Assembly (NCBI GenBank): GCA_043228905.1
Contig: JBHGNT010000014.1
Coordinates: forward strand, 6,386,001 to 6,450,000
Source: Azolla caroliniana
Taxonomy: Eukaryota; Polypodiophyta
Direction of reading: 5' to 3'
DNA: 64,000 bases
Positions 35,501-49,508 of this stretch are shown here, in pieces. Each line of letters starts with the position of its first letter. Position 1 is the first letter of the stretch. The notes under the pieces are model-generated. The model did not search any database. It was not told the DNA's origin and saw only the letters and a list, made by a program, of their open reading frames with translations. Made by a program: the position numbers and the translations under genes.

Positions 35501-38284
35501 TAAAAAGCTAAGTATACATGTTCACCAAAAGTTTACCAATAGTGAGGACCTCATCGTTGTAGAATAAACCATTGTGATTACACATGTATTGGCCTAACAC
35601 GAGAGAACAAAAAGACTTAGGCACACTCACTTTGAACACAGGACTCGCATCTGCATCTGCATCAACTTTGTGTGTAGTTTGTCACTTTTCCCATGGCATC
35701 AAAAGTTGTCATTTTGAAAATGTAACTACTATTTAATGTTGTCATGAAGATCTCATAAGAATATTGGTTGCTCATCTTACAAACATTTTACTATCAAGAC
35801 GATAAACTATAAATGCACAATAAAATCCTTAAACCTTCTTAATGAAGGCACATGTTGCCAATGACCTTAACAAAATGCATTATAACACCTAATTACAAAT
35901 CATGCTATTGTAGTGACTTATCGTTTCATAGTGAACAACATAAGCCATCTTAGAATCGAAAAGATTCGAATAACACGTACTTGCCTAATGGTTATAAATG
36001 CAATACATTCATGCATAACATTTAACCTGAGAGATCATGAATGTATTTTTAGAATTGAAGTACATATTATTAGAGACTCTTAAAGTGAGGCATGATGTGC
36101 CTTCATACATCCACCTGATTTTATAAGCAGTAATTTACATCCAAAACTCGTAAACAACTTATTAGTTAGCAGTTAGTACTACGGTGATCCAATATTGAAT
36201 CATGCAAAACAGTAGGGTTCATTTGTTTTCAAGTCTACAAGATGATAACTACGAAAACATGTTCATAGTTTGAGGTCATGCTTGCCAACATTTACTCATC
36301 CATTATCACATTGCCTAACATATCACTTCCTTAACACTTTGAACCTAAACATTTGGATCTTCAAACTCCCTTTCTGCCTATCAAACACCGCTCAACCTTC
36401 ATTAACACCTCACTCCTAAAAAGGTGACTCGACAAATTCACTTTTGACAACCCAAGGTTGAAAAATGTCGGCGTTGCTGTAAAAGGAAACACTAATTATA
36501 AATAATAGAAGGATACAACATTTATTTCAACCACACCCATTGCTTTTTTAAGGCATTGCCAATAAAGAAACATGAGAAAGATGTGACATATTAGCTATAT
36601 GTATGTACCAAAACAGTGCATGTCATCGGCTCATAAATGGAAAGGGCATGCATTAAAGACCAGGTTCTAATAAGGTTGATGAAAACAAGAAAGAGGAAAT
36701 AAACCTTTCTATAATTACAAAGAAAATACTCTTATATATGAGAGAGAGAGAGAGAGTCTACCAAAGATTACCAAGCATGTTGAGCTTGGGTTGTCGAACA
36801 TGGAAAAGGGTTGGGATATAGTGGAACATATTCTTTGCTAGATATAAGTGGAAATACCCACTAAGTAGATTTCAAATTGCATTCCTTATATATGATAGAG
36901 TTGACTAACAATGTAGATAACTACGAACACATGCACACACAAAGTCATGGCTAATCAAATTAAAGACAAAGCTAAAATGACCGTAGAACATGTTTAGATT
37001 AATGTTTTTCCACCAATGACACAACCAAACATGCTTATGCTAGGTTACAACATCACTAGTCATGCACTTTTCCATTAATCTGACTTCTAAGAATTCACAT
37101 GCCAAACATAAATCATGCTACGTTGCAACATCCTTTGTCCCAAAAACGTGTAATTCTAAAACAAAAATAAGCAATTACCTTTACAAAAATTCTAACTTGG
37201 CAAGATTTTTTTAGAGGCTATAGGAGAATTGAGCATGCCTATGACCCATCACTTTCTACTAGGAAGGGTGACATGAGATTTTAAGCTTGAACTTTACCTC
37301 TTTGCGCATTGCAAGATTAATGGTCATGCCACACATACAATGTGTGCACATGCACACTTTGATTATTCTTGGCTACATGAAGCATAACTTGAAAATTGAG
37401 AAGTATGTACGCATAGAGACGTGTGTACATGCATGCGCATGCTCATGCCCATGAAAAGGAGACAAGATATATGATGAATTATAATTGAAATGCAACTAAA
37501 TATGAAACAAAAGGTTGTTTCTGCATGTTGGGAGACAAAGAGTATGGGAATGAGTAAATGAACTAACACAATGAAGGAAATAATGGCCATGATGATCATG
37601 AAACTTGCAAACTAAATTTTGTGAGATCACTTTAAATTTTACTTTTCGAACTTTCCCTTTTTCTATCAAATAGAAAAACATTTAATTTCTTTTAAAGCAA
37701 AACATTCCCTTCATCATTTTGGGTGTGCCTAGTGTCTCCATTGAATTATAGATCACCCTTTGAGATGAGTAATTAAATAACAGATATAAGTTGTTTTGCT
37801 AGATTAACACATTTTTAGTTGTTTGAGTAATAAAACAATTTTGGGAATGTCTTTGTTTTTGTGCATTATATCTTACTTTACTTTAATATAATACGCAATC
37901 AGCCCCACCCCTTTCTCCCTCTCAACTTGTATTGTCATTGCTGCAAGACAAGTTTCTCAATTATAGGGGGGCTGCTATTGCATTAATTCATTACATGAGA
38001 ACATAAAATGTATGTTTTGTTGCTTAGGTTGTATGCTAATGGTGAGACCTTTCGGTTGTTAAACATAATTATATATATTTACATATATTAACGCATGGGG
38101 GGTGGGGTGGGGGGGGAGTAAAACCTCACTAGTCACCCTACTTTACCAAACATTAGTGATGAGTCGATTATAGGAGTTGCACACATGTGACATGACCTTC
38201 TATCTCCCCAATTTGGTGTTAGAACATGTTAATATTTCTTTCTTTCTTTCTTCTCTTTTTTATTATTATCGTAATTACCTTACC
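32578..38284. other. AT-rich spacer, no gene seen
   Basis: Only short simple repeats and short unsupported frames. A GA run lies at 36741-36756 and a G-rich patch at 38096-38117. Confidence 0.55.
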
Positions 38285-38410
38285 TTAATGGTAAGTTGTT
38301 AGCACTACAAGCACTTCGTTCCGGGTTCGAAACACAACTTCCTCACCTCTCTATTATATACTTCTTATATATATCTCGGTTGAACCCATGACCACCTGGT
38401 CTCCATTGGG
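38285..38410. mobile_element. tRNA-like / SINE-like relic
   Basis: TGGTAAGTTGTT (38289-38300) resembles a Pol III A box and GGGTTCGAAAC (38323-38333) a B box, at tRNA-like spacing. On the opposite strand GGGTTCAACCG (38387-38377) is another B-box-like sequence preceded by GACCAGGTGGTCAT. This resembles the head of plant tRNA-derived SINEs. It does not fold into a proper tRNA by eye, so I do not call a tRNA gene. Confidence 0.35.
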
Positions 38411-41400
38411 CAATACATGCATCTCTCTCTCTCTCTCTCTCTCTGTGTGTCTCCTACAACATATTTGACATATATATTACAAAAACTTTTTCACTCCACA
38501 TACATATTAGAATATGTCAAATACACATACATATATATTAGAATAACTTTTTCACAACACCAAACTTCAAAAGGCTGCAAAATACCACATTTTTACATTT
38601 AATAACTATTGCTTTAGCTCTTTGGCATGTGGCAAACAAATTTATATAATTGTCTCCATGCATACATTGGATTGACTCATTAGCCACAAATTTTAGACAA
38701 GAAAAAGGAATTCAATTTGTTAGCATGATGCATACATTACGGTAAGTCATTCTCCATGCATGCAATTTAATCGATCGACGGATCTTGATGGAAATGTTAA
38801 CATAGCCATTTCGTTTCACATGGTTAGTTTTTATTAGAATAGAGATTTGAATGCTTGTATATTAAAGTTTGGCAAGAAACATATAGATGTACAAATCAAG
38901 TCAAGGTCTAACTAAAGTCAATGTGTGTGCATACATGGATGTATATGAGTGTTAAAACTTAAGGTTAGTGAAACATACTTATGCATACAAATTTGAAGAG
39001 TTCAATGATTTCATCAATTCATGATTTGAAATTCACTGCATATCATTGAATATTTGCAAAAACTTAAAATAAGAATGTGCGCCATTCGTTAACCATGTCT
39101 TATAATTATATGCATCTCTTAATGTTTCAACAACTGGCTTTTAAGAATCATTCAAGACTTATAACACTAAGTTAAATAGGATACAATGATGTATTGAGGA
39201 CAAAAAAAGGAAAAGACCCTTGAGAACTTCTTTTTGATGCAATGATGAGCATGTCTACTCCATCACATGGCAGGACCACTAAATAAAAGCACCATCCCTC
39301 CATTATTTGTGAATCATTGTGTTTTTTTCCTATCATGCGAGTCTGAGCCTTAGCGAAGGCTTACATCAAAGCTACATCACCATTTTTGAATGCGACAAGT
39401 GTATGGAGTACAATTATGAAACACTTTCAATTTGCATCGCATGAAATAAGTAGCTTATTCTTCAAATATACATACATAGACTTTCTTTTTGTAAAGCTTA
39501 TGTTATAGATAGAAAACCCACAATGCGAGGGACAAAAACCTACAAAGAATAATTACAAATGTATATTAAAAGGAGCGTGTGCTTTTGGGATATATTGCAA
39601 TCACAGAGTGATCGTTGTGTAGGAATCATTGAGATGTCCAAGCTGTTAATAATTTTTGTTATCCCAAAGTACTAGAATGTCCAAAAGCTAACCCACTTAA
39701 AGAAATATGCATTCTTGATGAAATGGCTTTTCAAACTACCAAAAATACTTGTTAAAAACCCCACAAGGGAATGAGACTTGTAAATTCACTATCTCTTCTT
39801 ATAAAGCCAAATATTTTGTGCAATGCCATAAAGATGTACCAATATTTCATATATTATCCCATTACATTTGCAAAGCACAAAAGTAATATTCTAAGCTTGC
39901 ACGAATATCAAAATGGAAGTATTCCCAACAATAATCACTATAAACATATAATCATTCCTTGAGTGAGGATGAAATATTTGAAATTGTTCTCAGACACATA
40001 TGCATGTGCACCATTAGCATACATGTTTATATTTGTCTTAATCCAAGGAATGTCCAAATAACGGTAGTAAACTAGAGAGAGAGTTTTTATATATTTTCAC
40101 TTCCTTGTTAACATTTGAAAATCAGAAATTTTATCCATTACTTACAAGGTGAAACTTTGATACTAAATTAAAACTAATGGCCTCTTAAATCATTGTTTCT
40201 TTGATTTTCTTGCTTCGCATATCAAGGAGAGTCATGTTCTTAATAATTATGTGCTCAACATTCATTGTTGAATTGGATATGATATGATGAAGAGAGCTCA
40301 TCAAGATAAAGAGTATCAAATTAGAAACTAGTCTTCATATGCAATTCTACACACAAACCTTTTTAAACTAGGAATGCACATTGGGAAAAATATGTCACGA
40401 CATATATGGACCATGCATAACAAATAAGTTAAATTTAAAGTATACAATTTCACTCTATAAGGGAGCACACATGATTGAAGGACAATATGTGTCTACATCC
40501 AATAGAATGTGGTTAGGGGTTTGTCTTTGAAGGCTGCAATTAAAATATGTTACAGAAGGGGCATTTTACAAGGATTTCATCTTCACATAATGACAATGTA
40601 TTATGTTGTCTTGCATCAAATTTCCTCGTCTTGTATCATGTTGTAATGTCGAAAGCAAGTATCAACAAAGCCCTCTTATTGGGTTATTGCAATAAATCCT
40701 TGTATTAAATATCAAAATATGAAATTTGCTCATCAGGTTATTGTGCTTGAAACTTGATATTCAATACAAGGATTCGACTTCTAGAGATAATACTCAATAC
40801 AAAACTTAGACAATAATAAGAATGAGTAATATAATACTAACTAGAACTTGAGAGAACTTATATCACATGAACATCACAACTAGTGTAACAAGATTGAGAG
40901 TCTTATAGCTCTCTGACCTTTGTTTATACAAGGTAGCAAAATGTTGAGCCAACGAAGTTAAAACATTCCAAATTTTTATTGAAAAGAGGTTCATAACCTT
41001 CTATAAAACAAGGGTTTAAGACCTTGCATGAAGACTAAAGAGGTTTGGAACAATCGAGGGATCTCAAGGTCAACAGAGGTTAAGAACCTTCAAGAAAGTT
41101 TAGAAGCTAGAACATTTTATTCTAATTATTAATTCATGTTAGACCAATTATACATGGAAAACACCACGTTCAACTTTCAAGAAAAAGTATGGCTAAGGTT
41201 GCACTGATACAAAGTGATTAGATATCTTTTATCTAGGATGTGATTATTGGCAAGCAATAATTGTTTCCTCAAACAATCAAACTCTTTTTAGATATGAAAG
41301 TTGTGATAAAACTTCAATGATTGGAAACTTGTCTTGCCATACATAAATCTTCATTGGTGAAGATGTTAGTCAAATAATTGAGATGGGTTGATGTATATGA

Positions 41401-43437
41401 ATATTGTTTCATATCCACAACCCCATTACATATTTCCAATGCATTTTTTGGAAGGGATGCAAAAAATACTTCTAAGAAGGGTACATTGTAATAATGAAAT
41501 ATTTATATAATTCTAGAAACCCTTTGATATAGTCAATTGTACTTCTTTCAATCAACTTGTATTTAAAAAAACTAAATTGCAACGCTACTTGTTTATTGAG
41601 CATGCTCAATATATATGTATTCTTGACTTACAATGGAATGCAATTAAGAAAAACATAAGGGAAACAAAGTTACCTTCCATGTCATTACAATTCACCAATT
41701 ATTTTTATGCTTTGATAAATTGACATAACATAGACTTCTACATGGGGTAAGAATGCTTAAGGTCGAACATGCAAAGCTTATTTAATGATATTCTCCTCCA
41801 CATGATAGGAGAATGGTTACGCATCAACAGTATTTAAGAGTAGAATATTGTTGGAGGTTAATTTCACAAACTCCAATTTGGTTGATCATAAACTATTAAT
41901 GATGGAACCACTATACCATCGAAGGATGATAGCCTGGTCTATAATGCAAATGTCACAATGCCTCAAACAAATCAAACATTCACTTTGTTATTGCCAAAAT
42001 ACTAAAGAGTGTTTGTTGGGCAGTTTATTAATAAACTTTGAATCAGTTCACAACATTTCAATTTGGATTGGAGTTATTTTGTATAGGGTTCATCAATTGG
42101 GTGAGAATTTCATAATTTTGGGATCACAAAGATGGATTGGTCCAGTAATCTATTGCTAATAACTCCTTTAAATCGCTGGAACAATCTTGGCATGATTGAT
42201 TAAGATGAAAATATCTCTTGACTCGCAAGAAATATTTTCTCGACTTTTTAAGCATAATATTGCATTACACTGTTCACATGGTAATTCAAACATGAAAACA
42301 TGTCCTCTTGGTGGTTTTCACTCTCTAAGAAAATGCAAGATTAGATTAATAATATTTATCTAAGAAATGAAAGCTACAAAAGGTATATGTCTCATATTCG
42401 AATTCCAAAACTCCTGTAGTCCCACAAAATGAACCAAAGGATGTGTCATTTGTTGGTGAAAAAACAATTAAGAACAAAGGGAATGATCTGGCTCTGAAGA
42501 TGTGGTATCTTCTGAAAAACCATCTGTGTATTGCCCACGAAAAAAGTAACCATATCCATTGTAAATATGCTATCAATGACTTTAATGATTTCAGTCTTCT
42601 AGAGTCATTATGTTATTTTCAGATGTAACAGAAAACATTGAAATTGTCTAATAAAACAACATCCAACCCTCTATTACTATTATTTTTTGCACGCTCAAAT
42701 TGAGAGTTTCAACCAAAAAGTAGTTATAATGGTAAAATATGTATAGATAAGTCATTTGGATATGGTATTATGCCCATATGTTCGTGTTGCATATATGAAA
42801 AACAAAAATCTCAAACTGTGCCAAAGGAAGATTTGTGTATCAAGCATAGAGGCGGACAAGCATCAAGAATTTGGACAGAAAAAAGCACAAAAAATATGAA
42901 GAAAATTAGGCATGGTTTGAACTCGATGTTAGAAACAGGACATATCTACTGCATTAAAACCATTTGTTAATGCTGAAACCAAATTGGGAGAAAGAGTCAG
43001 GCATCAAGAAACTTAAGACATGATTTGTGATGTAAGGCAGATATACAAATATTTATTACAACATGAAATATGATTTTATGAAACTTGTGGTATGACTATC
43101 TTCTAAATTTGAAAATTTACAATCTTCTAAACCTATTACCCAATTGCTTTTTCAAAAATTTGTTGGTGCCAAACAGTCCTCAACAAGTCCAAACAAATTT
43201 GGATTTTCCAATGCAGCCGCAATCCTTTCTTTATCATTCAGCTGTTTGTTCACTATTTATATAAAGAATAAAATAATCAGCTTTTTCGCTTAATGAAATT
43301 CCTCAAAGAGTATAAGGAGTTGTCAGACTATCATGAACCTATGAACAAAATATCAGAAAGCCTAGAAACAAGAGAATATGATATATACAATATATAAATA
43401 TATGACAAATTGCAAACCAAGAAAGGATAATTCACCA
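38411..43437. other. AT-rich spacer, no gene seen
   Basis: Starts with a CT/GT run (38421-38450). The remainder holds no convincing gene. 40700-41100 has a vaguely LTR-like look but no second copy. Confidence 0.5.
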
Positions 43438-43648
43438 TGAGAGACACAACTTGCCGAATGATTAAAAGTTATAACGGCCAGCCCTACGGCTAGTTAGCTC
43501 CAACAGCTAGTTAGCCCAACGGCCAGATCTTGGCCTTTATAAAGAGGAACTTTCTCCTCATGTAAATATGAGCGATCTCTGTATTTTCTCCCTCCTGTTG
43601 TGGCATATTAATGTATATTATTGAACAAATGTGCCTTCTCATTTTTCA
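43438..43648 (+). repeat. 5' LTR of copia element A (left edge uncertain)
   Basis: The right edge is well placed: it ends TTCA at 43648 and is followed after three bases by TGGTATCAGAGC (43652-43663), the initiator-Met tRNA primer site typical of plant copia elements. A TATA-like TTTATAAAGAGG lies at about 43537-43548. The left edge at TG 43438 is a guess because no 3' LTR partner lies in the window. Confidence 0.5.
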
Positions 43649-43855
43649 ATTTGGTATCAGAGCATAGATCTGCCCCTCTGCAAAACCCTAGATCCACCCT
43701 TCTGCTGGTATGACAGCAATTGGAATAGCACTGTCCTAGCATCCAAGAGAGGAAAGGGGGATTTTTTCCTTTAGGGATGACATTGCTATGTGATTGAGAG
43801 GCGACTTGAGAAAAGATGTCAGAAGAGGAGAGTAGAGATAGGCTAAGTTGAGAAG

Positions 43856-44742
43856 ATGGATGAGGTGTTCTCAAAATTGAACGAGGATGAGATGAAAACA
43901 TTGGTGAAATACATGAAGCAGGCTGAGATTGTAGCATCTGGAGGTGTGACAGGAACACAACCACCACCTCGACTTGAACTCCTCCCAGTTGAGTTCAAAC
44001 TCGATGGACCAGCCACATACTTGAGCTGGTCGTGCCGTATAATAGGTGCCTTGGCAGGGAGAAGCCTTGACGGCTACCTAAGGGGAGAAGAGAAAGAACC
44101 TCTTGTCAAAACGAGCAATGAATGGAAAGCATGGAGAGCTACCCACATGTCTTTGTACATGTGGCTTCTCAACTCCATGGTTCCATCAATTGCCACAACT
44201 GTTGATGGAATTTGAAGTGAAGGAGATTTGGGAGAAATTGCAAAAGACGTATGCTGGGAGGGGAAATAACATGAGAGTATTTCAAATCGAGCAGGAGATA
44301 GATGCTGTCTGGCAGGGAGATAGGATGATTCAGGAATATGCCATAGAGCTGGAGTGTCTATGGGCAGAATATGATCATTTCTCGCCTGTGACAGTGTGCA
44401 ATGATCCTCAATGTAAGAGCAAGGAAATTTCTGCTCAAGGAAGAACCATGCAATTTTTGAAACATCTCTACCCGTCGTTTGATGAAAGAAGGGCAGTTCT
44501 TCTAGCCAAGGCTGAAATTCCCACACTTGATGAGGCAATTGCGACAATGATACAAGAGAAGAGTAGAATGAAACTGCTCTCTGACACTACCGGACTTCTA
44601 GGGGTACGATCGGCACTAATGGTGTCAAATTCAAGCGGAAGTGAAAATTGAAAATGCTACAATTGTGGTGAAGCTGGTCATTTAAAGAATGCTTGCCCTA
44701 AACCATCTAAGGAGAGAGAATATGGAGGGTGTGGACAAACTA
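43856..44742 (+). pseudogene. element A gag, first part
   Basis: The ATG at 43856 opens a copia gag frame (MDEVFSKLNEDEM...). A frameshift near 44210 moves the frame, which continues with KEIWEKLQKTYAGRG and ECLWAEYD, typical gag helices. A TGA at 44649-44651 interrupts just before the zinc knuckle CYNCGEAGHLKNAC (about 44658-44699). The protein would bind and package element RNA. Element B then cuts the frame at 44742; the same frame resumes after the duplicated AACTA at 49870. Confidence 0.8.
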
Positions 44743-45199
44743 TGTGAGAAAAGCTGTTAATAGCAGCAGCGGAAGACTTAAAACAAAATAGGCACAGCCA
44801 AGCTGTGAGAAGGCTGTTAGACAGCAGTAGAAAAAATGGTTGCAAAGAGTAGAGACACAGCCAAGGAATAGAGCTTGTTTTAAGTAGCAAAAAAGAAAAT
44901 GAAAACTTATACAAAAGAGGCTGGTATAGCCTATTTATACAAAATTGGGGAATGTGGGTGAAATGGCTGTTTGGTAGTTAAGTGACTCTTGTACTACCAA
45001 ACAAGTACAAAAAAACTAGGAATATCTTGGAAAAGGTAGAAGAGAGAAAAGACATTTAAAGCATTGCAGATTCTAGAGAGAGAAGGCATTTAAAGAGTTG
45101 CAGATTCTAGAGAGAGAAGAATCTGAGAAAAGAGAGAATGTAGTACAAAGATAATAAATATGAAAGAGAGTGCAGGGCTGGAGCTGCCACCCTCCAACA
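44743..45199 (-). repeat. 3' LTR of element B (457 bp, complete)
   Basis: On the minus strand it runs from TGTTGGAGGG to TTCTCACA. A purine tract (GAGAGGAGG) immediately precedes it, as expected for plus-strand priming. A TATA-like TTGTATAAATAGG is present on the minus strand (about 44933-44945). Confidence 0.88.
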
Positions 45200-45206
45200 C
45201 CTCCTC

Positions 45207-47203
45207 TCAGCTCCAGAACGGCAGTCCAACATTGAGTCGATCAAGGAGCTGATCAATGGCTTGCCTTGGAAGTGGCTTAGTAAATAAATCAGCCACATTT
45301 TCTTGAGTAGGGCAATATGCCAAGTTGATGACTTGTGATTTCACTAAGTCCCGAACAAAATGGTAGTGCACTTCGATGTGTTTTGTTCTACCATGAAATG
45401 CTGAGCTATGTGCCAAGGCACGTGCACTTTGGCTGTCGGTGAAAACTGCAATAGGAGAGGCTTGCAAAACACCAATGTGAGAAAACAATTGCATCAACCA
45501 TAGCAACTCACAGCAAGTATCCAAGTAGGCGCGATATTCAGCTTCCGTTGATGAAGTAGAAACTGAGTTTTGCTTCTTCGATTTCCAAGAAATCAAGCCT
45601 GAACCTAACATAAAACAATAGCCAGATGTGGACCTTCTAGAATCAATATCACCTGCCCAATCAGCATCTGAGTAGCCAACAAGCTCAATGCCAAATACCG
45701 AAGAACTCGAATAGCTGCTTGCCAATGACTTTGTCTTGGAGCAGTTGAGAATTGGCTGAGAATACTCACGCTATAAGACAAATCAGGCCTGGTATAAGTT
45801 AAGTGAAGAAGGGACCCGGTTAATCTCCTATATTTCGTGATATCCTCAAATATGGGAGAATCGTCTTCACGAGATAGCTTTGAGTTTGGATCCATTGGAC
45901 AGGAGAGTGGCTTGCAATTTGTCATGCTATAGGTCTCAAGGAGCTGCCTGAGATACCTATGTTGGCTGAGAAAGATACCACCATGTGATTGATAGACCTC
46001 CATACCTATGAAATAATGGAGAAGTCCTAGATCAGTCATTTCAAAGGTTGTTTTGAGGTCAGCGCGGACCTCCTCGATTTTAGATGCAAGGGACCCTGTA
46101 ATTAGAAGGTCATCAACATATAATATGATCAAGCAAAGCAAATTATCTTGGGAAAAAACATAGAGATTGCTGTCAGCATTACAGTTTTGAAACCCAAGAG
46201 AAAGAAAGAAGCTATCAATTTTGTCATGCCAAGCTTTGGGAGCTTGCTTTAAGCCATACAAGGCTTTGTGTAACTTGTAGACCATGTTTTTCTGCTCTAA
46301 AATCTCGAAACCTGGAGGCTGTTCAACATAAACCTCCTCTTTCAAGTCACCGTTAAGGAAGGCTGACTTGACATCCATTTGAAAAATGGCCCATTTGTTG
46401 TGAGCAGCAAGTGCAAGCGCACATCGGATAGATGTGTACCTTGCTGTTGGAGCAAAAGTTTCCTCATAATCCACTCCTTCAACTTGTGAGTAGCCTTCTG
46501 CCACTAGACGTGCCTTGTGCTTATCCAACGTACCATCAGCATGGTATTTGGTCTTGAAAATCCATTTCAATCCAATGACTTGTCGATGTGGAGGCCGTGG
46601 GACCAGCTCCCATGTATGATTCCGCTCAATGGAATCAAGTTCAACTTCCATTGCTGCTTTCCACTTTGGAAGAACAAGGGCCTCTTTTGCTGTTGTGGGT
46701 TCTTTTGATTGCATAACAGTGCACAATAAGGCAAAGTTGCATGAGTGAACAAGCCGTTGTGACTTACGTGTTCGAGAACCAGATGTATACTCATGAAGTT
46801 CTGCATCGGAGAGATGAGAATCACGAATGGTGGCTTGAAGCCACTTGGGAAGTGGTGGAAGCTGGTTTGTAGAGGGAGTGGAAACAAGTGGAGTTGAGGG
46901 AGAGGTTTGAATTGTTGGCGAAGTTAGAGATTGAGTAGGAGGAGATGGGGGGCTTGAAGATGAGACATCTTCGTCTAAAATAGGAGATTCCGGAGGAGCT
47001 TGGATTTCAACCATGAACTCAGGTAAAATCCTAGAGTCATCCGGCTGAGACTCCACAAAATGAACATCCCTAGATATGACTAGGAACTTTGACTCTAAAT
47101 CCCATAACCTGTATGCTTTAGATTGTGTGCTGTAATTTCTTGGTTTTGGACTCAAATTTCGTCCTTTTATGATCTGAAATGTGAACATAAGCATCACAAC
47201 CAA
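45207..47203 (-). pseudogene. element B reverse transcriptase-RNase H
   Basis: The frame 47203-45605 carries RT: WKAAMEVELDSI, GLKWIFKTKY, KARLVAEGYSQ, the catalytic region FQMDVKSAFLNG, YGLKQAPKAW and the active-site LYVDDLL. It shifts near 45715, where the link between RT and RNase H (after VLRYL) has lost some tens of bases. The other frame (45725-45207) continues with RNase [22 protein letters not shown] and [12 protein letters not shown], to LLDRLNVG near the PPT. It makes and trims the cDNA in intact elements. The break prevents a single polyprotein here. Confidence 0.88.
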
Positions 47204-49286
47204 AGACTTTAAAATGAGATACTGAGGGCTTTACACCTGCAAATGCTTCTTCAGGCGTCATTCTAGCAACTGCTTTTGTTGGGCAGCAGTTGATGATGTA
47301 GACTGCTGTGTTGACAGCTCCCCAAAACGAGAGAGGAAGATCAAATTGAGATAGCATCGTACGAGCCATCTCTTGGACTGTCCGGTTCTTCCTTTCCACG
47401 ACTCCATTTTGTTGAGGAGTATTGGGTGTAGAAAATTGGCGAGCAATGCCTCGTTGAGAGCAGAAATGGTGGAAAGCTTTGGAGATAAACTCTCCACCAT
47501 TGTCCGACCTGATCTTTCGAACTTTCTTCGATGTCTCGTTCTCCACGAGAGCTACCCATTCTTGAAATTTTGCGAAGGCTTGGGATTTTTCTACAAGAAA
47601 ATAAACCCAAACCTTGCGGGAGAAGTCATCAATTATAAGCATGAAGTAGCGTGCACCACCAAGAGTAGGGGTTTTCATGGGACCACAAAGATCCATGTGC
47701 ACTAACTCCAAGATAGATGTTGCTCGGTGAGTGGCTTCATGAGGGAAAGGCTCTCGATGTTGCTTGCCATGAAGACAAGCAACACATGGGGTATTGGGAG
47801 ATTTGAAAATAGGAAGACCCTCAACTAGTTGGGAGGAGGAGAGCTTTTGAAGAGAATCATAGTTGAGATGACCAAACCTAGCATGCCACAACGTGGGATC
47901 TTCTTGTGCCACCAAGGCATGGGAGCCTTGAAGAAGATGAAGAAGATGAGATTTGGAGTTTTCCAAGGGGCTATGGGAGCTTTTTAGGCGATATAAACCC
48001 CCTTCTTGTGTGCCACTAGCTACAATTTGTAGGCTGTTGGTGTCAATCACTTCCAAAACTGAGCTATCAAAGTAGACTCCATAACCTTGCTTGGTGATTT
48101 TGTAAACCGAAAGTAGGTTGGTAGAGATGCGAGGCACATGTAGCACATCTTGAAGAACGACAGGTTCTTCACTTGAAGAATTGTCAAGAACCACATTACC
48201 CACACATGAAGCCTCAATGCTTGAGGCATCTCCTATAGAGATTTGGGAAGAGCTAGGCTTCACATCATGCAAAATGGATTTGTCATAGGTCATGTGTGAA
48301 GTGGCACCACTATCTACTAACCACTCATCGATGGTTGAAGTAGTTGGTCCAGCCGAATGTGAAGTATGTTCCTCAATGCCAAGGAAAACTGTTTCTTTGG
48401 CTGAGTGGGCCGAGTTGGATTTTGGTGTAGGTTGATTTCTGGTAGAAGAAGAGTTCTTAGCATTGTCCCTTTTCTTTTTCTGACAATCTGGCTGAATGTG
48501 ACCTTTGTAGCCACAATAATGACAAGTGAGCTCCTTGTAAGCTGGGTTGTTTGGCGGTCTTGGATTGGGTTTGTTGTAGGAGTTACCATTTTGCTTCCAC
48601 TTGCCTTTACTTGTCGCATGTAGAAGCGTCTCATTGGAAGTTTGAGCACTTTTCTTCCTTGTTGCCCTATCTTGTAGCATACCAAGAAATGTATTCATGT
48701 CAGGTGTGTTGGGAAGAAGAGAAATGGTGTCACAAAAGGCTGAGAATGACTCAGGCAACTTTATCATTAGACGATGCACAAACTCAACTTCAGTGGACTT
48801 GCTTCCCAAAGAAACTAGTTCCTTTTGGAGAGTGACAAATTCCGTTATTTGATCCATGATGTTGGGAGTGTCATGAATCTTGAGATTTGTTAGTTGGCTT
48901 TCAATAGCTATCATTTGAGCATGATTAGCTCGATGATACCTCCTTTTGATGGCTGTCCATAGTTCATTGGCTGTCTCGTCATCTTTATCTTGAAATTGAC
49001 GAGCGATGCTCAGTTTAATATTAAACATGAGGAAAGCATGAGCACGAGAATCCTTATCTAGCCAAGCTTCAATCTCAGCGTTAGATGAGCCAGCAACTGA
49101 TTTGGTTGAAGAGGATGAAGTTACTGGTGGTTTCTTGTCACTACCATTGACTACATTCCATAAACGATGGTATTGTAGCAAGGTCTTTATTTGTAGCTCC
49201 CAATCCAAGTAATTGTTCCCATCCAAGATGGATTCTTTGGGGAGTTGGGGAATGGTTGATGAAACAATGGTGGCATGTGAGGCCAT
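47118..49286 (-). pseudogene. element B gag-protease-integrase
   Basis: A long open frame of 722 codons starts at ATG 49286, where a normal polyprotein would start. Domains in order: gag (about 1-230), zinc knuckle CHYCGYKGHIQPDC (about 255-268), aspartic protease WLVDSGATSHM (about 325), pre-integrase LWHARFGHLN and HHCC-like CVACLHGKQH, then the integrase core with MDLCGP, RSDNGGEF and the downstream Glu. It ends early: near 47135 the sequence has lost roughly 16-17 bases after a KTKK stretch, where copia proteins continue with FLGY, and the frame shifts into the RT frame. The long intact frame fits a recent insertion. Confidence 0.9.
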
Positions 49287-49508
49287 GGATATCCTCCTCT
49301 TGAGCTACAGCTGGACAATTTACAGCAGTTGTAAGTAGATACTCAGGGTCTTTCTACTTCTCCCTAGATGCTAGGTGAGGCTCAGATAAGGGGAAAAGAA
49401 AACAGAAGAGCCTCCTCTGTAGGGTTGGGAGGGAGGGATAAAAGAAGATAGGTCTGTGTGCTCTTTGGCAAAAAAAAATCAGGCTGAGGATATGGAGACC
49501 TCACTGCT
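49287..49508 (-). other. element B leader, primer site missing
   Basis: The 222 bp between the truncated 5' LTR and the gag ATG. An A-run (plus strand 49471-49479) and CT-rich sequence are visible; the usual primer-binding motif is not. Confidence 0.6.

Noticed and set aside
38285-38340. Functional tRNA gene
   Set aside because: A- and B-box-like motifs exist, but I could not draw acceptor and anticodon stems.
40690-40960. Possible isolated LTR
   Set aside because: No second copy, primer site, purine tract or target duplication could be found.
44743-44838. Treating the left 96 bp of element B as host sequence
   Set aside because: The AACTA duplication and the continuous gag frame of element A place the border at 44743, so the 96 bp belong to the LTR and are missing from the other copy.
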